Shown here: positions 16,304 through 23,529 of the stretch, one piece after another | How positions within the stretch are numbered: position 1 is the stretch's first letter | Layout of the letters: each line of letters opens with the position of its first letter | Assembly (NCBI GenBank): GCA_910587475.1 | Contig: CAJUMR010000008.1 | Span: forward strand, 11,442 to 75,441 | Direction of reading: 5' to 3' | DNA from: an uncultured Muribaculaceae bacterium | GTDB lineage: Bacteria; Bacteroidota; Bacteroidia; Bacteroidales; Muribaculaceae | Length of the DNA stretch: 64,000 nucleotides | Made by a program: the position numbers and the translations under genes | The notes under the pieces: model-generated | Databases searched by the model: none | Seen by the model: the letters and a program-made list of their open reading frames with translations, nothing else | What the model was told of the DNA's origin: nothing

Positions 16304-16507
16304 TCAGGGAGTGTATTCGAGAATGTCGGCCGGCTGGCAGTCGAGAGCCCGGCAGATAGCGTCGAGGGTTGAAAAGCGTATGGCCTTGGCCTTGCCGGTT
16401 TTAAGTATCGAGAGATTGGCCAATGTTATGCCAACTTTCTCTGACAACTCGACCAAAGTCATCTTGCGTCGGGCCATCACGACGTCTAAGTTTACGATTA
16501 TTGCCAT
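16304..16507 (-). CDS. XRE-family HTH regulator (YozG-like)
   Basis: The 67-aa Cro/CI-type protein has one helix-turn-helix domain (LVELSEKVGITLANLSILKT, about 18-37) and the closing LDAICRALDCQPADILEY. Such small XRE proteins are often encoded directly behind a DUF2975 membrane protein, as here with a 6-nt gap, and probably control that operon. Confidence 0.88.
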   Translation of the reverse strand: MAIIVNLDVVMARRKMTLVELSEKVGITLANLSILKTGKAKAIRFSTLDAICRALDCQPADILEYTP

Positions 16508-16513
16508 GCGTTA

Positions 16514-17020
16514 TCAGATTGTGAGTTTCTGGTCTTCGTATAATTGTCCGCCGATCTTATATAGAAAAGCAAATAAGATAAGCAGCAGACTTATCAGGGT
16601 GAATTGAGATTGTGCGATGGGTATTAATATGATGCGCCAGTCTATGGCGAAGTCTCTTATGACCCGTTGGCGGATCACTGTAGTGTACGGGATGATAAAC
16701 GTGCAGGCCGATGCGGCGAGCAGCCATAGATGATTTCTTGATGAAAAAATCTGTCCGCGCTTTAGATTGCGTAATATGAAACTCAGAAAGATTAAAATAA
16801 AGATGAATGTCAGACATTGGAACGCACACCCGTAAAATTTGAGTGTTTGTGCTTGAGATATCTGTTCGGCTGAGCAGGCGTATTTCGTAGCCCAGGAAAA
16901 ATCACTTACGTGCCAGTCTCTTATGTAGGCGTTGTAGAAAACATAGCCGAAGGTAAGAGCGCAGAATGCCCAGCTTGTTAAGACAGTGCGTCGGATTGGT
17001 TTGAGATTTTCAGGTTTCAT
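16514..17020 (-). CDS. DUF2975 membrane protein
   Basis: This 168-aa protein has four predicted transmembrane helices (about 15-32, 62-82, 103-118 and 137-157). The family pattern LKRGQIFSSRNHLWLLAASA marks DUF2975. Function is unknown. Pairing with a small XRE regulator is conserved in many bacteria, which suggests a membrane-associated sensor or effector under XRE control. A complete consensus promoter lies upstream. Confidence 0.82.
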   Translation of the reverse strand: MKPENLKPIRRTVLTSWAFCALTFGYVFYNAYIRDWHVSDFSWATKYACSAEQISQAQTLKFYGCAFQCLTFIFILIFLSFILRNLKRGQIFSSRNHLWLLAASACTFIIPYTTVIRQRVIRDFAIDWRIILIPIAQSQFTLISLLLILFAFLYKIGGQLYEDQKLTI

Positions 17021-17067
17021 AGAATTATGTATTGAAAGTTGATAAATATTTATCGATTATCGATATG

Positions 17068-17098
17068 CAAAGTTAGCGTAAAATTTTTACTGCGCAAA
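17068..17098 (-). promoter_or_regulatory. consensus promoter of the DUF2975-XRE operon
   Basis: On the minus strand TTTG (17095-17098), a 19-nt spacer and TAACTTTG (17068-17075) match the Bacteroidetes consensus fully, 47 nt before the ATG. Confidence 0.8.
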
Positions 17099-17347
17099 AA
17101 TAATGGGCATAAATTTCACCGTCTATAATTTTATTTGCGTGTCCTTGCATTGGTGATAAAACAGTCTTCCGTATTTCTCATTGGCTGAATAGTAACAAAA
17201 TGGTGTAGTTTGGTATATACATATAACGCAAATCGAGTAGATAAGCTTTTTTAACTTAAAATATTTGTAAAATACCTAAGCAATTCTCAAATTTGCATCA
17301 CAGACATTTTAACTATCCTTGATACAACCTAATAATATCTAACGTCC
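17099..17347. other. A/T-rich intergenic region before the propeller locus
   Basis: The stretch between the divergent DUF2975 promoter and the first propeller lipoprotein is A/T-rich and holds no ORF. CAAATTTG near 17290 is one base off the -7 consensus and is the best candidate rightward promoter. Confidence 0.35.
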
Positions 17348-18469
17348 ATGAAGTCCTCCCGCAATTTACATGATCACTGCTTTAAAAATAGATTGCTTGT
17401 CACATTTTCACTTGTGTGTGCGCTGATATTCGGCTCATGCACAACAAAAAATGCCACGGTTGAATGTGGTGAGGTCACATATATATCCACATTCCCCGAA
17501 AATGTGCATCTGGAGAGTCTCCGGCCATTGAAACTTTACGGAATGGAAGGTATGGTTGATTTTAAGGCTGATGATTCCATAATTGTCGGCATATTTCAGC
17601 AATCTCCATTTCTTAAAATCTACTCCATGAACTCGGCGGCACCTCTTGGCGAGTTTATCAATAAGGGGCAGGGACCAGATGATTTCACAGCCATGCCATC
17701 AAACATATCTGTGAGGCGATCGCCCACCGCATCGGTCGTAAGTATGCTCGACTATCGTAAAAACCGATATTTCGAAATGAACGCTGAAGCCTCTGTCAAA
17801 GCTCAACATGAGGTATATGACACGGTGATTGAATCTCCGTCTTTTAAGGGGGTGAGATATATCATACCTATAAACAATGGTGATACATTATTCTGGGATG
17901 ACAATTACTGGACTAAAAGCTTCAACAGGCGTATGGGATCAGGTTCGGAAACGCGAAGTATATCCAACTTAGGCAACCTTGAGGCTGACTGGAGTGAATA
18001 CGAAGACAATATGCTGAGCATGCTTGTGGCATACAATCACGAATCCGGCATCGTCGCAGAGGCGATGACTCATCTCAATCAGATTAATCTGTTCAGTCTT
18101 TCAGACTCGACTATAAGAAAGACAATATGCGTAGGTGACAAATTGTCAAATGTCGCGGAAGAAGATGGTTATGGCCGACGAAAGAGACTTATTGCATATC
18201 AAGGCATACAGCCCGTAAAAGATATGTTTGCGCTGCTTTATGTCGGTATGCGTGAAGCCGATTACATTAAAGCTGAACATGGAACCCAACTGCAGTTTTT
18301 TTCATCAGCAGGCGAACCGTTGCTATGCGTCAGCATACCACTTCCTGTAAATTCATTTTTTATTGACAGCACAGGACGCCTGTATTTGTTCAGCAGCATG
18401 GAAGAAACTGAGACAATGTACACGTGCGACATTGAAGAAGTGAAGCGGTTGCTTACTATAACAATATAG
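17348..18469 (+). CDS. TolB-like six-bladed propeller lipoprotein (BF3164-like), copy 1
   Basis: The 373-aa protein has a lipoprotein signal with lipobox ALIFGSC (Cys31). The propeller domain contains the family hallmark GEFINKGQGPDDF and repeated strand-turn units. This places it in the Bacteroidetes BF3164/TolB-like propeller family. It should be membrane-anchored outside the cytoplasm, either periplasmic or surface. It heads a locus of five such proteins, so a ligand-binding role in a shared system is inferred. No NVEALA peptide precedes this copy. Confidence 0.78.
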   Translation: MKSSRNLHDHCFKNRLLVTFSLVCALIFGSCTTKNATVECGEVTYISTFPENVHLESLRPLKLYGMEGMVDFKADDSIIVGIFQQSPFLKIYSMNSAAPLGEFINKGQGPDDFTAMPSNISVRRSPTASVVSMLDYRKNRYFEMNAEASVKAQHEVYDTVIESPSFKGVRYIIPINNGDTLFWDDNYWTKSFNRRMGSGSETRSISNLGNLEADWSEYEDNMLSMLVAYNHESGIVAEAMTHLNQINLFSLSDSTIRKTICVGDKLSNVAEEDGYGRRKRLIAYQGIQPVKDMFALLYVGMREADYIKAEHGTQLQFFSSAGEPLLCVSIPLPVNSFFIDSTGRLYLFSSMEETETMYTCDIEEVKRLLTITI

Positions 18470-18633
18470 AAGAAGAGACTTACATCTCTCTAAATAATAA
18501 AAGTATGAATTAGTACGAGAGAATTTTCATGATGGATGAAAATGGCGCCAGGAGTGGTGGTGATTTGGCCGGGCAGTTTCAGCCGCTACGTCGACATATT
18601 CTATCATGAAAAAATCGGTAAACCAAAAGTGGA
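18470..18633. other. intergenic segment with hairpin and short overlapping ORFs
   Basis: ATTTTCAT (18523-18530) and ATGAAAAT (18536-18543) form a perfect 8-bp hairpin with a 5-nt loop. Three short frames follow: 18529-18609 (26 codons), 18606-18653 (15 codons, ATGA overlap with the previous one) and 18542-18649 (35 codons, MAPGVVVIWPGSFSRYVD...). The segment is more G/C-rich than the A/T-rich gene after it and may be a gene remnant. None is a confident gene. Confidence 0.3.
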
Positions 18634-19677
18634 ATGCAAAAGATCATGAGTAGAGTTGTAATATTATGCGGAATTATTCTTGCATTTATTAGATGCTCTC
18701 ATAAAAACGAACTGACAAATAGCCGGGATAAAGATCTCCCGGCCTTAACTACTATCGTATTAGATTCAATGAGAATGGATGCGACATTCTATCCCTTTGG
18801 ATGGACTGTCAATGGCGACATACTGTGGGCTTTGAGTAGACAAGATTCATTGTTTCTCACAGGCTATGACCGTAACCAAAATCTAAAACCAATCATTCGC
18901 TGGGGACGTATCGGACAAGGTCCGGATGACTATATTGTACCTGGTATAATCTCAAAATGCCAGAATAATTATGTCGGATTATACAGTAATACCGCTAATA
19001 AAAGTGTTGAGTATAACCTAAAAGATGGTAATTTGATAGAAATTTCGAAAAACTCATTCCCAATCTGGCATGAGGATAGAAAAATTCCCAAACCCTACAC
19101 GCGCGTTATCAAAGCAAATGATTCAATTTTTATCGGGGTGTACTTTTTGCCAAGAGAACCGGGGGCTGATATTTTTAATCTAAAGAATCAGAATATCTCA
19201 TATACAGTCACTCCCAGTTTTAAGCCTGAAGATGAGATGTCTGGACCATATGAGTTTAATCTTGATATTTCAAACAACTACATAGCTGTCGCATACAGGT
19301 ATATCGACAGGATGGAATTTTATAAACTAAATAATGATCATATTCCTGAAATATTACATTCAATCGGTGATATCAAAAGTCAAAAAGATCTCTACAACGA
19401 AGACCGTGATGACGAGATGATAAAATATTATTCTGATATAAGTTGTGTTTCAGGAAATGCTTACGCGTTATATCAAGGTGTCAAAGAGGAAAATTTGGAG
19501 GATGCTCATACCCATCTCGAAATTTTCGATATGGAGAATGGTAAATGCATAGCTAATATCGCCTTAGACAAATATTATACAAACATTATTGCCACGATGG
19601 ACAGCATGATTTATCTTTACAGCCCAAACATGGACGATTATGTGTACATTTCGGATTGTTCTGCCATAAATAAGTGA
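18634..19677 (+). CDS. propeller protein of the NVEALA locus, copy 2 (A/T-rich)
   Basis: The 347-aa protein has an N-terminal hydrophobic segment ending FIRCSHK (Cys21). Arg at -1 makes the lipobox atypical, so it may be a signal anchor. The propeller hallmark appears as WGRIGQGPDDYIVPG. An alternative start is ATG 18646. It shows the same architecture as its neighbours, but it is visibly more A/T-rich with an Asn/Lys/Ile-rich product, unlike copies 3-5. That suggests separate acquisition or relaxed selection. No companion peptide is recognisable directly upstream. Confidence 0.7.
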   Translation: MQKIMSRVVILCGIILAFIRCSHKNELTNSRDKDLPALTTIVLDSMRMDATFYPFGWTVNGDILWALSRQDSLFLTGYDRNQNLKPIIRWGRIGQGPDDYIVPGIISKCQNNYVGLYSNTANKSVEYNLKDGNLIEISKNSFPIWHEDRKIPKPYTRVIKANDSIFIGVYFLPREPGADIFNLKNQNISYTVTPSFKPEDEMSGPYEFNLDISNNYIAVAYRYIDRMEFYKLNNDHIPEILHSIGDIKSQKDLYNEDRDDEMIKYYSDISCVSGNAYALYQGVKEENLEDAHTHLEIFDMENGKCIANIALDKYYTNIIATMDSMIYLYSPNMDDYVYISDCSAINK

Positions 19678-19698
19678 CATTATATAATTCACCAATCT

Positions 19699-19833
19699 AT
19701 GGGACGGAAAGTTGCCGCAACTGTTTTTGTAGAATATAAGATCCCCGACAACGCCATATTGCTGTCAAGAGATGTCACAAAAGGCTTTGAGGAGAGAATT
19801 TTCACAATTGCACCCGGCGGAGAGCAGATATGA
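19699..19833 (+). CDS. possible small ORF (44 aa), unknown
   Basis: ATG at 19699 opens 44 codons to TGA at 19831-19833, reading MGRKVAATVFVEYKIPDNAI and continuing to APGGEQI. It lacks a signal peptide and resembles no family I know. It may be the tail of an eroded gene; base composition is closer to the flanking core genes than to copy 2. Confidence 0.25.
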   Translation: MGRKVAATVFVEYKIPDNAILLSRDVTKGFEERIFTIAPGGEQI

Positions 19834-19885
19834 CGTTGATTCTGTCCACAAATAAATCAATATTAACTTCAAAAACATTTTTCTC

Positions 19886-20050
19886 ATGAAAAAGAAAAGT
19901 ATTCTTACAGCGGCGGCACCTGCGACCATCGCTTCTGCCGGACTCTTCGCCTTGACAGACACCAACCAAAACGAAGATCTCAGCGACATCCAGCTCGCAA
20001 ACATCGAAGCACTAAATACGTACTCAAACAACACAGCTCATTATGAATAG
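19886..20050 (+). CDS. NVEALA-type small secreted peptide, Cys-less copy
   Basis: The 54-aa peptide has a basic, alanine-rich signal-like N-terminus (MKKKSILTAAAPATIASAG), then DLSDIQLANIEALN (residues 31-44). This is the conserved motif of the Bacteroidetes NVEALA family. It ends ten residues later without any of the four cysteines found in the two other copies. Its TAG overlaps the ATG of the following propeller lipoprotein (8-nt overlap), the same coupling seen in the other modules. It could be a truncated or specialised peptide. Confidence 0.72.
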   Translation: MKKKSILTAAAPATIASAGLFALTDTNQNEDLSDIQLANIEALNTYSNNTAHYE

Positions 20051-21104
20051 ATTAACAACATCAATCATTGCCACTGCCGCTGCAGCTGCAGTGGCATTTT
20101 CTTCTTGCTCAGACAGTAACAGGAAGCAGCAAAAGGAACACGAAGCAGACTTTACAACATTTCCGCAGACTGTAAAAATCGACATCAGCGAAGCCATTGA
20201 CATGGATAAGGTTTTTGAACATAAAGGACTTGTCAGCTTCGAAGAAAACACTGAAAACATCATCGGCAGTCTGCACAATATCGTTGTAAGGGGGGATACA
20301 ATTTTTGCCATTGACCCATATAAAAACCCGGGCATATACGCCTATCTCAAGGACGGCCGGCAACTGTTTGCCTACTGCAGCGTCGGCAACGGTCCGGGTG
20401 ATCTGATTGCGCCGACCTGCATATCGGTTACAGACGATGAGGTCTCGACCTACGACGGAGCACAATTTAAAATCATAGTCATAGGTAAAGACGGCAAATA
20501 CCGCAGAAGCATTGATGTGCCTCCGATGACTCTCAATGCCATACTCGACACCGAGGGTAACGTATGGGCTGATTTCTCGAATCAAGATCTCGCCGACGAA
20601 CGCATCATGTGGAAAGCCCCGGATGATACCGCTTATTCGACCGTGATGGAGGTTCCCGATCTGTTGAAAGGTATGACGCTGATAGTAATGGAAGCGTTGC
20701 AGAACCTGCCCGACGGCACGGTAGGATATACTCCGGCCATGGAACCGCGCATCTACACCTTGGCCGACGGCAAGATTGCCGAAAGATACAATCTCGATTT
20801 CAACGGCCTCTGGCCCGACGACGAAACATTCAAGACTGAGTTCACAGGCAACGCATGGGCGCCAAAGAGCAATTACTTTCCAGTGAAATCGCTGCGCTAC
20901 AACGAAAGCGACAGATACTTGGTGATCCGATTCATCAACGATAACATGACATATCTGTATATCCTCGACAAAGCGAGCGGACGCGCGAAAATCGTGCGGG
21001 TCAACACTGATCTGTACTGGGGCTGTGTTTTCGTAAACGATGACGAAATTTATATGAGCCGCAAAGATGACTGTCTGGAAATAATGACCATCAACTCACT
21101 CTAA
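20043..21104 (+). CDS. propeller lipoprotein of the NVEALA locus, copy 3
   Basis: The 353-aa protein has an Ala-rich signal and lipobox AFSSC (Cys22), then a six-bladed-propeller-type domain with CSVGNGPGDLIAPTCISV and repeated short beta units. It starts inside the stop codon of the Cys-less NVEALA peptide, so peptide and lipoprotein are made together. Base composition is like the core genome. Function is unknown; display at the membrane is supported by the lipobox. Confidence 0.76.
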   Translation: MNRLTTSIIATAAAAAVAFSSCSDSNRKQQKEHEADFTTFPQTVKIDISEAIDMDKVFEHKGLVSFEENTENIIGSLHNIVVRGDTIFAIDPYKNPGIYAYLKDGRQLFAYCSVGNGPGDLIAPTCISVTDDEVSTYDGAQFKIIVIGKDGKYRRSIDVPPMTLNAILDTEGNVWADFSNQDLADERIMWKAPDDTAYSTVMEVPDLLKGMTLIVMEALQNLPDGTVGYTPAMEPRIYTLADGKIAERYNLDFNGLWPDDETFKTEFTGNAWAPKSNYFPVKSLRYNESDRYLVIRFINDNMTYLYILDKASGRAKIVRVNTDLYWGCVFVNDDEIYMSRKDDCLEIMTINSL

Positions 21105-21138
21105 AGCTCGGTTTTATAAACCACAATTGCTCCAGCGG

Positions 21139-21230
21139 TTGCATCCTTGAGCCGGATTTGCCCATTTGGTGATGGAGCATAGCTAATCTATGCGACTGAG
21201 CCAAAGGGGCGAAGGCGGCCAAGGAGGCAA
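21139..21230. repeat. long imperfect inverted repeat / structured element
   Basis: Nested complementary arms run inward. TTGCATCCTTG (21139-21149) faces CAAGGAGGCAA at the 3' end. GCCCATTTGG faces CCAAAGGGGC with one mismatch. The apex is the perfect hairpin GCATAG-CTAAT-CTATGC (21177-21193). A T7 run follows at about 21243. It sits between propeller copy 3 and the promoter of the next NVEALA gene. It could be a MITE-like insertion, a strong terminator or a structured RNA. Confidence 0.6.
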
Positions 21231-21289
21231 TGCTAAGGTAGCTTTTTTTGCATGCCAATATTTTTATGTTGTTTTTTTAACTAAAAATA

Positions 21290-21322
21290 TTTGCAACCCG
21301 CACATTGAATGGTATAATTTTG
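21290..21322 (+). promoter_or_regulatory. consensus promoter of NVEALA module 2
   Basis: TTTG (21290-21293), a 21-nt spacer and TAATTTTG (21315-21322) match the Bacteroidetes consensus, 22 nt before the ATG at 21345. Confidence 0.78.
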
Positions 21323-21344
21323 TGAAACAACTAATTATCAGCGT

Positions 21345-21605
21345 ATGAAAAAAATTTTTATATCATCGGCTTTGATCATAGGAATCGCATCATTGTACCA
21401 ATTTGTAAATAAAACCGACGCCACAGATGGTGACATGCAACTATCAGACATTGAAGCCCTAAGTGACTGCGAAGTGCGCAATAGCGATGGCACACTTATC
21501 AAAAAGTGTGTCGGCGACGAACCTGTTTGTCATAAAATGCAAATTGGGTCAGCCACTGTCTCATGTTTCGGCAAACAAGTATACACCGAATTGAAGGAGG
21601 TCTGA
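21345..21605 (+). CDS. NVEALA-type Cys-rich small secreted peptide, copy 2
   Basis: The 86-aa precursor has a hydrophobic N-terminus (MKKIFISSALIIGIASLYQF) and the motif QLSDIEALSDCE (32-43). The C-terminal core has cysteines at 42, 55, 62 and 74. Spacing is identical to the copy at 23266, so two disulfides or a modification are plausible. NVEALA peptides are a Bacteroidetes family of unknown function. The TGA shares its A with the ATG of the next propeller gene (TGATG), giving tight coupling. A consensus promoter lies directly upstream. Confidence 0.8.
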   Translation: MKKIFISSALIIGIASLYQFVNKTDATDGDMQLSDIEALSDCEVRNSDGTLIKKCVGDEPVCHKMQIGSATVSCFGKQVYTELKEV

Positions 21606-22717
21606 TGTTTTCAATGTCTATATTGTCCAATCTTCTATCATGCCGGTTGATGCAAAAAAACATCGTGGCGATCGGCATGATGTTACTTTTGATCATATCC
21701 GCATCGTCTTGCAGAAACAACGACTGCGACACCGACGATTGCATAGTCTACGGCAAGGAGATACTGGATAATGCGGTTGCACTGTCCAACAAAGTCATCG
21801 AGCTGCCGGATGATTACATTTATGCAAAACGTTTCTGGTTGATTTCCGATACGATGCTCGTTATTGAAAACCGCAAGGAGGCCGGTAACTTTTTAGACAT
21901 TGTCAACCCCGTCAACGGCAAGAAATATTCGTCACTGCTGGCCTACGGCGAAGGACCCGAGGAAATGATAATGTGCGGCATCTATTATGACGGGCACTAT
22001 CTCACTGCGGTCGATTATGTCCGTTCAAGATACGCCAGGTTCACTCCCTGTGAAGCGTCGCAACCGGGCTTCAAGCCCCGTTATATCGACTATCCCAGAG
22101 AAATCGGTGTGACAACTCCGCCGATCGGCATTGGAGACACGACTTACATTGTAAATCCTTATCACTACATCAACCGATCGAATGATATTGTCCAGGATGT
22201 CGACCGATTTTTTGTAATCGATAACAACCGCCCCGACTCTATCGTCATCGAACCAGGGCTGTTGTACACCCACAATGTCGACCAGCCTGTGCCTCTTGTT
22301 GATGAGGTCAACCGACACATATGGCTGTTCAGAAGAGAACGCCCGATAATTGATATATATGACTATAATACCCACAAAATTAAAAGCGTCATAATTAACA
22401 CCGAATTGGACAGAGACCATGATGTTGTCATTGATGAAAACACCGTGATATATCGCGGTAAATACCCCAGTGCATATTTAAGGGCAATCATCGACTATGA
22501 CAACAGTGAAATTCTGGCGGCGTTCAGTGGTGATCTTTCCAAACCTGAGGTCTCTGAATCAATTCCGTCCAAAATCCTCGTTTTCGACTTGGACGGCAAT
22601 TTCAAGCGGGCCTACCAATGCCAATCCTATCTTTACAGCCTCTCCCAAACAGTCGACGGTCTCTTTGCGACTGTCCGTGATGACGAAAATATGCCTGTCT
22701 TTGTAAAAGTGGAATGA
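21605..22717 (+). CDS. propeller lipoprotein of the NVEALA locus, copy 4
   Basis: The 370-aa protein starts at the ATG that overlaps the NVEALA stop (TGATG). Lipobox IISASSC (Cys36) follows a long signal; ATG codons at 21617 or 21650 are alternative starts. The propeller hallmark is AYGEGPEEMIMCG. Bases 21667-22258 are identical to those of copy 5, after which the two proteins diverge (VDQPVPLV versus VDQSVPLV, then many changes). An upstream in-frame extension into the NVEALA gene is rejected because of the coupling pattern. Confidence 0.78.
   Translation: MFSMSILSNLLSCRLMQKNIVAIGMMLLLIISASSCRNNDCDTDDCIVYGKEILDNAVALSNKVIELPDDYIYAKRFWLISDTMLVIENRKEAGNFLDIVNPVNGKKYSSLLAYGEGPEEMIMCGIYYDGHYLTAVDYVRSRYARFTPCEASQPGFKPRYIDYPREIGVTTPPIGIGDTTYIVNPYHYINRSNDIVQDVDRFFVIDNNRPDSIVIEPGLLYTHNVDQPVPLVDEVNRHIWLFRRERPIIDIYDYNTHKIKSVIINTELDRDHDVVIDENTVIYRGKYPSAYLRAIIDYDNSEILAAFSGDLSKPEVSESIPSKILVFDLDGNFKRAYQCQSYLYSLSQTVDGLFATVRDDENMPVFVKVE
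21667..22258 (+). repeat. 592-bp perfect direct repeat, unit 1
   Basis: Every base from GGCGATCGGC at 21667 to CCAGGG at 22258 recurs at 23591-24182. The tract covers the signal peptide, lipobox and first half of the propeller. Flanking peptide genes and the 3' halves differ, so this looks like a gene-conversion tract, not a fresh whole-module duplication. Confidence 0.92.
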
Positions 22718-22724
22718 ATCGGAC

Positions 22725-23180
22725 ATGAAAAATCTTATTGTATTATCACTCACGTTATTGATGTTTTCTTCTTGTAAAGAAAAAGAAAACTCAACCGAAG
22801 CAGAATTACCGGTATTCGAGCCAATCGAAACTGATTTGCCTCTAAAGAAAAACATAGCTGACAGTCTGGCGATTTCTGCCCGAGGAACTGACTATCTATT
22901 TGTGGTAGACGCAGATTGTAGCCTGTGTTTATCTGTGTTGTTCAAAGAATTGGATTTCATCGATTGCGAAGATGTGTCAAGGTTTATTATTGTAGCGTCG
23001 CCCGCTTCCGAACCCACAATAAAATATTACATGAGAGAAACTCATTCCGATTTAGTAGATCGAACGACAATATTGATAGGACCAGAAGTACTCATTGCTC
23101 CATTAGAAGATTTCAACGGAAACTTCTACAAGCTTGTTGATGGTTTGTGTGTCGCCGGATGGGAGTATTGGGGAGAATAA
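22725..23180 (+). CDS. lipoprotein with thioredoxin-like CxxC motif
   Basis: The 151-aa protein has a lipoprotein signal (lipobox LLMFSSC, Cys17). Its core has the order strand-DADCSLC-helix (TDYLFVVDADCSLCLSVLF, Cys65 and Cys68), which looks like a thioredoxin-fold CxxC site. It lies 7 nt behind propeller copy 4 and before the next NVEALA module. A disulfide-exchange role on the four-cysteine peptides is a reasonable inference. The protein is short for TlpA and lacks the usual WCxxC, so the fold call is moderate. Confidence 0.6.
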   Translation: MKNLIVLSLTLLMFSSCKEKENSTEAELPVFEPIETDLPLKKNIADSLAISARGTDYLFVVDADCSLCLSVLFKELDFIDCEDVSRFIIVASPASEPTIKYYMRETHSDLVDRTTILIGPEVLIAPLEDFNGNFYKLVDGLCVAGWEYWGE

Positions 23181-23265
23181 ATCCTACGCAGCTTAATATA
23201 CTTCAAATCGCTAATAATTCACCTTTTTAGAATACACCTTTTATCAACATTTAAATTTTACTACG

Positions 23266-23529
23266 ATGAAAAAAGTTTTTACGGCTTCAGCTCTGTTTAT
23301 TGCTGCTGCAATTTCATTCTATTTGGCAAACGATTCAACTGCAGACGAAAATGGCCTTCAGTTTTCTGATGTGGAGGCGTTAAGCGATTGCGAGATGTAC
23401 AATAGCGACGGTACATTATTCAAAAAATGCGTAGGCAAGGAGAATGTTTGCCATAAAATTTCCATGGGATCTGGATTTTTCTATTGCTATGGTGAACAGG
23501 TTTATCCCAAATTGGAGGAGGAGAGCTGA
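23266..23529 (+). CDS. NVEALA-type Cys-rich small secreted peptide, copy 3
   Basis: The 87-aa peptide has signal-like MKKVFTASALFIAAAISFYL, then QFSDVEALSDCE. Cysteines lie at 42, 55, 62 and 74, exactly as in copy 2, and NSDGTLxKKCVG is conserved. The rest of the core varies (KISMGSGFFYCYGEQVYP). The TGA overlaps the ATG of propeller copy 5. No clear promoter is seen, so it may be read through from module 2. Confidence 0.8.
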   Translation: MKKVFTASALFIAAAISFYLANDSTADENGLQFSDVEALSDCEMYNSDGTLFKKCVGKENVCHKISMGSGFFYCYGEQVYPKLEEES

